This document shows positions 41,931-49,349 of a DNA stretch of 64,000 bases, one piece after another; positions within the stretch are counted from its first letter, which is position 1, and every line of letters starts with the position of its first letter. This DNA comes from SZUA-35 sp964351995 (GTDB lineage Bacteria; Actinomycetota; Acidimicrobiia; Acidimicrobiales; SZUA-35): the NCBI GenBank assembly GCA_964351995.1, contig CAYGQE010000001.1:1-64000 (forward strand). Direction: 5' to 3'. The position numbers and the translations under genes were made by a program. The notes below the pieces were generated by a model, which saw only the letters and a program-made list of their open reading frames with translations, searched no databases and was not told where the DNA came from.

Positions 41931-42958
41931 GTCGCTTCTACTACGTGAGCCACCCCGAGGTGGCGGTCGACCCTGAGGTACCGGTACCCCAGTGGGGTCT
42001 GAGCGACGTGGGTCGCCGTCGAGCGCACGCCATGCTCGACCAACCCTGGCTGCCGCACGTGACCTCGATCGGGTCGAGCCCTGAGACCAAGGCCCTCGAG
42101 ATGGCCCGCGTCTTGGGCGATCATCTCGCGATCGAGGTCGTGGTGATCAACAACAGCCATGAGATCGACCGCTCAGCGACCGGGTTCGTCACCCACGATC
42201 GTCACGAAGCACTGGCCGATCAGTTGTTCGCAGAACCGGCGGCCTCAGCCGATGGCTGGGAGCGAGCGATCGATGCACAACAGCGCATCGCTGGTGCGAC
42301 GGCTCGGTTCCTGCAACCCAGCGAAGAGAACCATCTCGTCGTCGGGCACGGCGGCGTCGGAACACTCCTGCTGACTCGCTTGCTCGGCGTCGACATCAGC
42401 CGGTCCCACGACCAACCGGGCCAGGGCCACTACTGGGCGTTTGACTGCGAACGACAGCGGGTCGTGCACTCTTGGCGACCGATCGACCTCATTGAGCCAA
42501 CGATCGCCATCGAGTCTCCCGAAAGTGCCGAGGTCGTGCGACTGCTCGAAGCACACCTCGACTTCGCTCGTGCGACGTCACCTGCCGGCCACGTGCACGC
42601 CCTCGATGTTTCGGCGTTGACGACGCCTGACATCACGTTCTGTACCGCCCGCCGAGGCGGCGAGCTGGTCGGCATCGGGGCGCTGCGAGATCTCGGCGCT
42701 CGCCGAACCGAGATCAAGTCGATGCACACCGCAGCTGCTGCTCGTGGCCAACACGTGGCCCGCTTCATGCTGGAGCACCTCGTCGAACTCGCCCGGTCAC
42801 GGTCCTGCACGTGGGTGGGTTTGGAGACGGGGACGATGGACGAGTTCGCAGCAGCTCGGAAGCTGTACGAATCGTTCGGGTTCGCCCGATGTGAACCCTT
42901 CGACAGCTACACCACCAACGAGTTCAGCGTCTGCATGGAAATCCACCTCGACCCCTGA
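41927..42958 (+). CDS. Histidine phosphatase-GNAT acetyltransferase fusion
   Basis: A 343-aa two-domain protein whose GTG overlaps the egtD stop. Residues 1-180 are a histidine phosphatase fold, but the catalytic RHG is read as SHP (FYYVSHPEV), and the second His is kept in VVGHGGVG. Residues about 190-343 are a GNAT domain: ARRGGELVGIGALRDL, the acetyl-CoA loop HTAAAARGQHVARFMLEHL, and ARKLYESFGFARCEPF. The changed RHG suggests an altered or lost phosphatase activity. Its link to ergothioneine is by position only. Confidence 0.8.
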   Translation: MSRFYYVSHPEVAVDPEVPVPQWGLSDVGRRRAHAMLDQPWLPHVTSIGSSPETKALEMARVLGDHLAIEVVVINNSHEIDRSATGFVTHDRHEALADQLFAEPAASADGWERAIDAQQRIAGATARFLQPSEENHLVVGHGGVGTLLLTRLLGVDISRSHDQPGQGHYWAFDCERQRVVHSWRPIDLIEPTIAIESPESAEVVRLLEAHLDFARATSPAGHVHALDVSALTTPDITFCTARRGGELVGIGALRDLGARRTEIKSMHTAAAARGQHVARFMLEHLVELARSRSCTWVGLETGTMDEFAAARKLYESFGFARCEPFDSYTTNEFSVCMEIHLDP

Positions 42959-44053
42959 CTAAGCAGGGAGGGTGCCGGAGACGATCTGGCCGTTACGGAT
43001 GACGATGCGGTCACTCGATGCTGAGGCCACGGCCTCTCGGACTGTGGTGGCTCGAATGGCCAAGATGTCACCGTTGGCGGGCATGCCAATGGCCTGGCGG
43101 GCCTTGGCACTCACCCGTTCGTACGCCAACTCCGGCGAGTCGTGACCGGCCATGACCATCAGCGCTGCTGTCTCCAACGGGTCGGCTCGACCAACGGTGC
43201 AAAAGGGATCTTGCAGGTTGTCAGCGCCAGCGCATACGTTGACCCCGGCATCATCGAGTGCCGCTGTGGCGGTGAGGCCCCGAGGCGGAGCGGTTCGCAC
43301 TCCTCTGGCCTGCAAGAACAAGTTCGTCTGCGGCAGGGCGACGACGTTGACCCCGGCTTCGGCGACGGTGGCCGCCACCCGGTCTTGTACTGCCTCGCTC
43401 TGCATCGACAAACTGACGCAGTGGCTCGCTGTTGCCCCGTGTTCGAAACCGGTCGACAGCACCGCCTGAGCCAACAGTTCGAGTTCGAGATGCAACGGGT
43501 CAAGGGTTTCGTCGGTGTGGAGGTCGATGGGAAGGCCGGCCTCGCCGGCGATGGCCAGCAAATCGTTGGTGCAGGCGACCGGGTCTTCGTCGAGGTGAGG
43601 ACACCCACCAACCACGTCGAGCCCCATCGCAATGGCATCACGCAGGATGGCGCGATTGTCGGCACCGGCAAGCCCACCTGAGGGACGGCCAGTGAGGCCA
43701 ACGATCTGGATGTCAACCAGGCCCGCCATGCGATCTCGTACCTCGAGCAACGCCTCCACCGCCGTCGTGCCGATGTCGACGCCGAGATCGACGTGGGTGC
43801 GAATGGCGGTGAAGCCATTGGCCAACGACATCTGAGCGGCTCGCTCGGAACGAGCCACGAAGTCGGCCTTGTCGAGTGTTTCGCGATGAGCGATCCAGCC
43901 GTGGATCGCACCCATGAGATCGCCCCTGGGATTGGGGACGAGATCGGCGGTGAGTGCTTTGTCGAGGTGGGCGTGGGGCTCGGCCGGCGCCGGCAACAGG
44001 AGGTAACCAGCCGCAACGAGTGTTGCTTCGAGTTCTGGGCTGAGGGCGCTCAC
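42959..44053 (-). CDS. CodA-like amidohydrolase (cytosine deaminase family)
   Basis: A 364-aa amidohydrolase. The metal ligands are seen in PHAHLDK, the His/Glu of LHTDETLDP, His in TASHCVS and the Asp of CAGADNLQDPF. The order and spacing match cytosine/isocytosine deaminase-like enzymes. The GTG start overlaps the stop of the luciferase-like monooxygenase gene, so the two form an operon. The NMT1-type ABC importer 3 kb away raises the idea of pyrimidine salvage or breakdown, which is unproven. Confidence 0.82.
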   Translation of the reverse strand: MSALSPELEATLVAAGYLLLPAPAEPHAHLDKALTADLVPNPRGDLMGAIHGWIAHRETLDKADFVARSERAAQMSLANGFTAIRTHVDLGVDIGTTAVEALLEVRDRMAGLVDIQIVGLTGRPSGGLAGADNRAILRDAIAMGLDVVGGCPHLDEDPVACTNDLLAIAGEAGLPIDLHTDETLDPLHLELELLAQAVLSTGFEHGATASHCVSLSMQSEAVQDRVAATVAEAGVNVVALPQTNLFLQARGVRTAPPRGLTATAALDDAGVNVCAGADNLQDPFCTVGRADPLETAALMVMAGHDSPELAYERVSAKARQAIGMPANGDILAIRATTVREAVASASSDRIVIRNGQIVSGTLPA

Positions 44054-45204
44054 TGGACCTTCGGCATGACTTCTTCAGCAAAGCGAGTGAGCTGCTCGGC
44101 GGTCTGAGAATACTTGTCGCCTGGCATGTTCGGGAAGATGATCAGGTTGTCGAGCCCACCGAGGAAATCCTTGTAGAACTCGATGCCCTCGATCACGTCA
44201 TCGGCGGTGCCGACGAGCCAGGTCTTGTTCTCCATCGATTCTTCGAGCGTCGGAATACGGCCGGCCACCGAAGGTTTCCCGTCCTCGCCCATGTAGCCAC
44301 GGCTCCAGCCGTAGGGGCCGAGGAACTTCCAGAACTCGTCGTGACCATTTCGTACTTCGGCCATGGCCTGTTCTTTGGTGTCAGCGATCCAGGGCGTCAA
44401 CACGAGGGTGCGCTTGGCACCGGCAGCGAGCGAGCCGCCGAAGGTCTCGTCATGGATCTCGGCGTAGCGGTCCCAGAATTGCTTGGCGAATGAGTAGTGC
44501 TTCAGCCAGAACACACCGCCCCAGCCCTTCTTGGGCACCGTTTCGAGCGTGGGTGGCGACGTGATGGCCTGCCAGGTCTCGTACGGATAGATCGGCTTCG
44601 GGATCAGCGTGAGGTGTTCGACGAAACCACCGCGGTCAGGAATGCCTGGGGGCGGAAACTCGAAGATGTCGCCCTTGAAGCTGAACGTCTCATTGTTGAG
44701 TGCGAGTTCGACGACCTGCATGGCTTCGTCGAACTGCTTGCGGTTGAGCGTGTCGGCGGCGGCCTGATCGGGGTTGTCGAAGCTGCCGATGTCTGTGCCG
44801 AGCGCCCGAGCTTCACGCGGGACCGTGCCGCGGCCGACGCCAAGGATGCCGCGCCCACCTGAGATGTTGTGGACCGTGGCGAAATCTTCGGCCAGCCGAA
44901 GCGGATGCCACTGACCAACGACGTTGAACATCGTGCCGATGCGGATGTTCTTGGTTCGTTCGGCCAGGATCGCGCCGAACATCAGACCGTTGGGGACGAC
45001 CTCGTACCCCTCATGCTGGAAGTGGTGCTCGGTCAGCCAGTAGCTGTCGTAGCCGAGGGTGTCGGAGAGCACGCCCATCTCGAGCATCTGTTCTGACGCC
45101 CGCCAGCACTCGGCGTTCGAATAGCGGCGGTCGGTGGGAGCGGGCATGCCAGCGCCCGCATCGTCCATCTCGACTCCACCAAAGAGGAAAGCACCAATCT
45201 TCAT
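44050..45204 (-). CDS. Luciferase-like (LLM) flavin-dependent monooxygenase
   Basis: A 384-aa flavin-dependent oxidoreductase. MKIGAFLFGG, YDSYWLTEHHF, IRIGTMFNVVGQWHPLRLAEDFATVHNISGGR (landmarks) and the final GGLDNLIIFPNMPG are characteristic of the bacterial luciferase superfamily. Such enzymes insert oxygen into aromatic or heterocyclic rings, RutA being one that opens uracil. It is the first gene of a pair with the amidohydrolase. TACCGT lies 8 nt upstream of the ATG as a possible leaderless promoter. Confidence 0.86.
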   Translation of the reverse strand: MKIGAFLFGGVEMDDAGAGMPAPTDRRYSNAECWRASEQMLEMGVLSDTLGYDSYWLTEHHFQHEGYEVVPNGLMFGAILAERTKNIRIGTMFNVVGQWHPLRLAEDFATVHNISGGRGILGVGRGTVPREARALGTDIGSFDNPDQAAADTLNRKQFDEAMQVVELALNNETFSFKGDIFEFPPPGIPDRGGFVEHLTLIPKPIYPYETWQAITSPPTLETVPKKGWGGVFWLKHYSFAKQFWDRYAEIHDETFGGSLAAGAKRTLVLTPWIADTKEQAMAEVRNGHDEFWKFLGPYGWSRGYMGEDGKPSVAGRIPTLEESMENKTWLVGTADDVIEGIEFYKDFLGGLDNLIIFPNMPGDKYSQTAEQLTRFAEEVMPKVQ

Positions 45205-45266
45205 GACGACCGACGGTACCGGTGTGCCCCCTGGCGTGCCAGACCGGCCTAGGTGAACGCTGTATT

Positions 45267-45731
45267 TCAGGACTGCGGAGCGTCAGCCAGGTGAGCGAGC
45301 AGTGCGTACAGCGCCAAGGTGTAGGACTCTGCACCGAAGCCGCCGACGACGCCGAGACACACAGCGCTCAGCAGCGAGGTGTGGCGGAACTCTTCCCGGG
45401 CGTGCACGTTCGACAAGTGCGTCTCGACCACGGGGATCTCGATGGAACTGATGGCGTCCCGCAGCGCGACGCTGGTGTGGGTGTACGCACCCGGATTGAA
45501 CACCACGCCGTCGGCTTCGGTGCGAGCCTTTTGGAGCGCATCGATCAGCTCGCCCTCACTGTTGGACTGGTAGTGGCTGATCGCCGCACCTGCCTCACCA
45601 GCACGAGCAGCGAGACCGGTGATGATGTCGTCGAGCGTCATGCTCCCGTACACCTCGGGTTCACGGGTGCCGAGCAGGTTGAGGTTCGGCCCGTTGAGCA
45701 CGAGGATTCGGAGGCCTTCAGCGTTCGCCAT
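45267..45731 (-). CDS. aroQ: 3-dehydroquinate dehydratase, type II
   Basis: A 154-aa enzyme converting 3-dehydroquinate to 3-dehydroshikimate in the shikimate pathway. The motifs VLNGPNLNLLGTREPEVYG with the catalytic Tyr, FNPGAYTHTSVALRDA and VETHLSNVHAREEFRHTS contain the expected Asn, His and Arg residues. Length matches the type II dodecameric class. It is divergent from the shikimate kinase gene, and both have the same TACGCT box 6 nt before the start. Confidence 0.95.
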   Translation of the reverse strand: MANAEGLRILVLNGPNLNLLGTREPEVYGSMTLDDIITGLAARAGEAGAAISHYQSNSEGELIDALQKARTEADGVVFNPGAYTHTSVALRDAISSIEIPVVETHLSNVHAREEFRHTSLLSAVCLGVVGGFGAESYTLALYALLAHLADAPQS

Positions 45732-45737
45732 CCGGCG

Positions 45738-45743
45738 AGCGTA
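45738..45743 (-). promoter_or_regulatory. -10 box for leaderless aroQ (TACGCT)
   Basis: On the minus strand TACGCT is followed by CGCCGG (6 nt) and the ATG at 45731. The divergent kinase gene has an identical box. Confidence 0.55.
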
Positions 45744-45771
45744 GACACCAAGCAGCGCTGCGTCAGCGATC

Positions 45772-45777
45772 TACGCT
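45772..45777 (+). promoter_or_regulatory. -10 box for leaderless aroK (TACGCT)
   Basis: TACGCT is followed by GGAGCC (6 nt) and the ATG at 45784. Only 52 bp separate the two divergent start codons. Confidence 0.55.
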
Positions 45778-45783
45778 GGAGCC

Positions 45784-46299
45784 ATGGCATCACTGGCGGG
45801 AAACGTCGTGCTCACCGGATTCATGGGCACGGGCAAGACCACCGTCGGTCGCGCTCTGGCCGAGCTGCTCGAATTCGAGTTCGTCGACACCGACCAACTG
45901 ATCGAGGCCGACCACGGACCGATTCCCGTGATCTTCGCCGAGCAGGGTGAAGACGCCTTCCGAGAGATCGAGGCCCAGGTGGCAACCGAGCTTGCTGAGC
46001 GAGCGGGTTTGGTCATCGCCACCGGCGGTCGGCTCATGCTCGACCCTGGAAATGCGACCGTACTCGGAGCATCCGGTCGCGTGTTCTGCCTTACCGCGCC
46101 GGTCGAGGTGATCCTCGACCGGGTGGTGGGCGACGGCACCGCCCATCGTCCGCTCCTGGACGGCGACGACCCCGCAGGCCGGATTCGAGTACTTCTGACC
46201 GAGCGAGAAGCGGCGTACACAGCCTTCGAAAGCGTCGAGACCGCCGACCGCTCCCCCGCAACCATTGCGGCCGATCTCCATCATCGTCTGATTACCTGA
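45784..46299 (+). CDS. aroK: Shikimate kinase
   Basis: A 171-aa P-loop kinase. Walker A is GFMGTGKTTVG (residues 12-22), the shikimate-binding Asp is in FVDTDQLIE, FREIE and the lid RPLL follow, and a C-terminal Arg lies in LTEREAAY. The glycine triplet that normally reads GGG is GGR here (IATGGRLML), an unusual change in a substrate-contact loop. The location next to aroQ supports the assignment over other small P-loop kinases. Confidence 0.8.
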   Translation: MASLAGNVVLTGFMGTGKTTVGRALAELLEFEFVDTDQLIEADHGPIPVIFAEQGEDAFREIEAQVATELAERAGLVIATGGRLMLDPGNATVLGASGRVFCLTAPVEVILDRVVGDGTAHRPLLDGDDPAGRIRVLLTEREAAYTAFESVETADRSPATIAADLHHRLIT

Positions 46300-46359
46300 G
46301 CGTTAGGCAAGAATCTGCGTGTGCGGATCCCGCATTGCCCTCTACACTCACTCGCTCAA

Positions 46360-46433
46360 GCGCCCGTAGCTCAATTGGATAGAGCATCTGATTACGGATC
46401 AGAAGGTTTGGGGTTCGAGTCCCTACGGGCGCG
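46360..46433 (+). tRNA. tRNA-Arg (anticodon ACG)
   Basis: The acceptor arms GCGCCCG and CGGGCGC pair perfectly, the D-arm reads AGCTC...GAGC, the anticodon stem TCTGA/TCAGA encloses the loop TTACGGA with the ACG anticodon, and the T-arm is GGGTTCGAGTCCC. The discriminator is G and CCA is not encoded. Confidence 0.95.
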
Positions 46434-46440
46434 CTGAAGA

Positions 46441-46484
46441 AAGCCCAGGTGAGAAGGCCAGAGAGGCCATCCGCCTGGGCTTTT
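46441..46484 (+). terminator. Rho-independent terminator after tRNA-Arg
   Basis: AAGCCCAGG pairs with CCTGGGCTT, an inner GGCC/GGCC stem strengthens it, and TTTT follows. It is the best canonical terminator in the window, 7 nt after the tRNA. Confidence 0.8.
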
Positions 46485-46526
46485 GCGTTCCCGCTGTAGC
46501 CATTGGAGTAGCCATTCGTGGGCGCT

Positions 46527-46709
46527 CTAGGTGCGGTAGTAGGCGCGTCGCACCGAATCAGGGGCATACCCGCAAGAGGCTCCGACCAAGTCGCAGGCGC
46601 TCACGACCGTTAATCCAGATTTCCGGTATTCATCGACAGAAGCCCGGATCTCGTCCAGGTTCATTCCGTGCCCGGGGGATCGTCCTCGCCGAGACGCGGC
46701 GGCGGTCAT
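46527..46709 (-). CDS. Small 60-aa protein next to tRNA-Arg
   Basis: The ATG at 46709 overlaps the stop of the 37-aa ORF upstream (ATGA). The first ~15 residues are Arg/Gly-rich, then MNLDEIRASVDEYRKSGLTVVSACDLVGASCGYAPDSVRRAYYRT gives a helical, possibly helix-turn-helix-like tail (landmark only). An internal ATG would yield a 45-aa version. I recognise no family. Small ORFs beside a tRNA suggest the remains of an integrated element. Just upstream of its stop, GTAGCCATT is repeated at 46496 and 46508. Confidence 0.45.
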   Translation of the reverse strand: MTAAASRRGRSPGHGMNLDEIRASVDEYRKSGLTVVSACDLVGASCGYAPDSVRRAYYRT

Positions 46710-46819
46710 TTCCTGGTGCGGACCAGCAACCCCATTGCTTCTTCGCGGCGGCTCCCTCGGCCCTCCGGCAACAGGTGTCCATCGCGGTCGTGCACAAGCG
46801 CGACTTCCCCCGCGGTCAT
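46706..46819 (-). CDS. Tiny 37-aa ORF coupled to the 60-aa gene
   Basis: The ATG at 46819 opens MTAGEVALVHDRDGHLLP..., ending in LLVRTRK with a stop overlapping the next ATG. The coupling is the only support. The motif ALVHDRDGHLL resembles small beta-hairpin proteins, but no family is recognised. Confidence 0.35.
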   Translation of the reverse strand: MTAGEVALVHDRDGHLLPEGRGSRREEAMGLLVRTRK

Positions 46820-46894
46820 GATTCCATGCCCTTCATGGCAGGGCGCGGATGAGATTCGGCGGCACAGACGCCCGACAGGCGCTTCGCGCCTCGA

Positions 46895-47332
46895 TCAGTT
46901 GTAGAAGACGCTCGCGACGCAGCCGACGACATCGGGTAGCGCCGAGCCATCGAGATCGCGAAAGTCGAGGATGTACATCTCGAACGGTTCTGTCTGGCCT
47001 GGTTCCAGAAAAACGGGAACGCTGCGGCTGCCCAAGATCGCCGCAGTCTCCCCGTCGAACGTCGTGACCTGGACTCGAAAGCCCCTTGCGCTGTCTCCTG
47101 CGTTGCTGATGGTCCCGGAAGCGAACGGCGTGACGTCCTCAACGCGACACACGTCAATGGAAACGCGATAGTCGTCGGGGTCAGCCGTACCCGTCCTCGA
47201 CTCGAGAGAACGGTTCACCGACGCCAGCGCGACGACGCAACCGCCCAAGAACAGGGCGAAGACGGCAGCAAGACCCCAGCCGAACCATCGACGTGACGGC
47301 CGCCCGGGAGTTGGAACCGCCTCGTCGGCCAT
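46895..47332 (-). CDS. Membrane-anchored secreted protein of unknown function
   Basis: A 145-aa protein with one N-terminal helix (WGLAAVFALFLGGCVVALASV, about 19-39) and a ~100-residue outer domain. The pattern SNAGDSARGFRVQVTTFDG...VFLEPGQTEPFEM is that of FxLYD/immunoglobulin-like 'additional strand' domains seen in small actinobacterial surface proteins. Two cysteines (VCRVED and VVGCVAS) could pair outside the cell. TACTGT lies 7 nt upstream of the ATG. Confidence 0.65.
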   Translation of the reverse strand: MADEAVPTPGRPSRRWFGWGLAAVFALFLGGCVVALASVNRSLESRTGTADPDDYRVSIDVCRVEDVTPFASGTISNAGDSARGFRVQVTTFDGETAAILGSRSVPVFLEPGQTEPFEMYILDFRDLDGSALPDVVGCVASVFYN

Positions 47333-47339
47333 GCGAGTG

Positions 47340-47345
47340 ACAGTA
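47340..47345 (-). promoter_or_regulatory. -10 box for a leaderless transcript (TACTGT)
   Basis: On the minus strand TACTGT is followed by 7 nt (CACTCGC) and the ATG at 47332. Confidence 0.45.
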
Positions 47346-47380
47346 GTTCTGCCGCTCGGATGACGAACGAGGCGATGTTC

Positions 47381-49286
47381 CTAAGACTTGGGAGTGAATT
47401 CGAACTCGATGCGGCGGTTCTCCGCCCGACCGGCATCGGTGCTGTTGTCGCCGATTGGAGCGGTCTCACCAGCACCTCGGATCCGGAGGTTCTCGTCGGG
47501 CACACCCTGCAGCGCCAGGAGATCTCGCAGCGACGTTGCCCGACGCAGTGACAGCTCGAGGTTTTCGACATCGGAGCCCTGGCTGTCGGTGTGACCGACA
47601 ACGGTGAGGATCCAATCGTCGCGAGACAGAGCCAGCGCCGTGATGGCATTCAGCGTTGCCTCGTCGAGGTCCTTGACTTCCGAGCTGGCGACATCGAAGA
47701 AGACCGCATCGGCGATGACCACACGGCCAGAAGGCAGCGGCGCATCGGGGTCGACGGTGAGATTGTTCACGACCGGCGTGACCGCATCGATCCCGGCAAG
47801 CGACTCGAACATTTCGTCGGCCGTGGCCTGATCAGGCACCGCGCCTTCGAGGAACACCGTTCCGCCATCGAGCACGATGGAAGCTCCACCACCCTCGGCA
47901 TCCACTTGGGCCTCGAGCTCAGCACCGTCCTCGACCACGATGGTCTCGGAGAGCTGGCCACGAATGGTGAACTCTTCACTGACGTCGTGCAGCTCGGCAT
48001 AATGCCCGGACTTGTTGGCGAGGATGGCGTTGGTGTCGATCGGCAGGTTCTCGACGCACCCGACATCGCCGCTCTCGAGCGGCCCGAGATCGACCACGAT
48101 CCCGCCCTTCACGCCAGCGTCACCGACGTGAATGTGTGAGCGATACGGACCTTCGATGTTGGTCGACTCCACGCTGTAGCAGACCTCGCCCGTCACNNNN
48201 NNNNNNNNNNNNNNNNNNNNNNNNNNNNNNNNNNNNNNNNNNNNNNNNNNNNNNNNNNNNNNNNNNNNNNNNNNNNNNNNNNNNNNNNNNNNNNNNGTAG
48301 CAGACCTCGCCCGTCACCGTGTTGAAGTCGAAGCCCAAGACGCCTGAGGCACCACGATCGGCGTCGGTGATGTCGAGCATCGGAATGCTCAGAGAAACAG
48401 TGTCTCCTGTGTCAACGCTGACCGGTTCGATGTCGGTCTCGACGATCTCCGGCTCGACCGTTGTCACTGTGGTCTCGATGGGTGGCGCCGGCTCAGTCGT
48501 GACCGTGGTGGTCGGCTCTTCGGAGTCGAACGCAACAATGTCCGGCTCACTCGTCACCCCACTCTCACCGCCACCAAAGACAACGAAACCGACACCGGCA
48601 AGCACAAGAACTGCGACGGCGGCGCCAACAAGACGGCCAGCGTTCGACTTCTTGCCCTCATCGGCACTCGAGCCCATCGCCACTCCGGTCTCGGCAGCAC
48701 TCGAACCGTCGACCAGGGCGGTGGCGGAAACAACGGCGACAACTTCGTCAATCACTGGAGCTTTGCGCGGCGCCGTCTTGACCGGCAACGGTGTGTTCTC
48801 GGCCAGGGTCGCTGCCAGCGTTTCCTCGGTGAGGCGCCGGTCTGGCAGCCCAGCCATCACACCCAAAACAACGGCGCTGATGGTCTCGAGGAGCTCTTTG
48901 GCACTGCCTTCAGATACCCCTTCGGCCTCGGCAACACCCGACACAAGAGCCGGCATGGTCGAGCCGAAGATCAACGAGCTCACGCTATGGCCGAGCGAAG
49001 CATCGTCGCGCCCGAAAAGCCCATCCGGGCGTGCCCGCTCGACCCAGGAGAGACCTCGAGCGGTCACAAAGAGATCTTTCACCTTGGCCGGCGATTCTGC
49101 CGCACTGATCATCGCCTCCATGACGACGGGCGCAAGGCGGGCATGCAGCTCCGCAGCCTTGCTAGCGGAGCCAACATGACTCGTCTTGGCGAGATGGGCC
49201 ATGGCCACCTCGTCTTCGCTGTATCCAAGAATCTGCTGTTGCTGTTCGTTGCGCATCATCGCCTCCAGAGAAGACTTCGGCTCCAT
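47381..49286 (-). CDS. DUF937-TM-CHRD-OmpA protein, split by an artificial gap
   Basis: Two open frames flank the N run and encode one protein: the upstream half ends FNTVTGEVCY and the downstream half begins TGEVCYSVES. Removing the N run and one copy of the shared 21 bases gives one 594-aa frame. In order: a DUF937-like N-terminus (1-150), a membrane helix (GRLVGAAVAVLVLAGVGFVVF, about 215), a Thr/Glu-rich linker, a CHRD-type segment (about 330-400), a BON-like segment, and a C-terminal OmpA peptidoglycan-binding domain (GHTDSQGSDVENLELSLRRA, GAGETAPIG, GRAENRRIEF). I infer an envelope protein linking membrane to wall. The start is ATG 49286. Confidence 0.8.
48197..48296. other. Assembly gap of 100 N with overlapping ends
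   Basis: The 21 bases before the gap (48176-48196) are identical to the 21 bases after it (48297-48317). The true distance is therefore negative: the contigs overlap, and the 100 N is a scaffolding placeholder. Nothing is missing. Confidence 0.9.
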
Positions 49287-49349
49287 CGGCACGCTCACGA
49301 GCAATGTGAGGGACGCTTTCTCCCAACGAACCAGGCGGTGTCCGGCCGT

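Noticed and set aside
46292..46567. Minus-strand ORF with PVGTRTPNLLIRNQ-type sequence
   Set aside because: It is the antisense translation of tRNA-Arg and its terminator, a well-known false protein.
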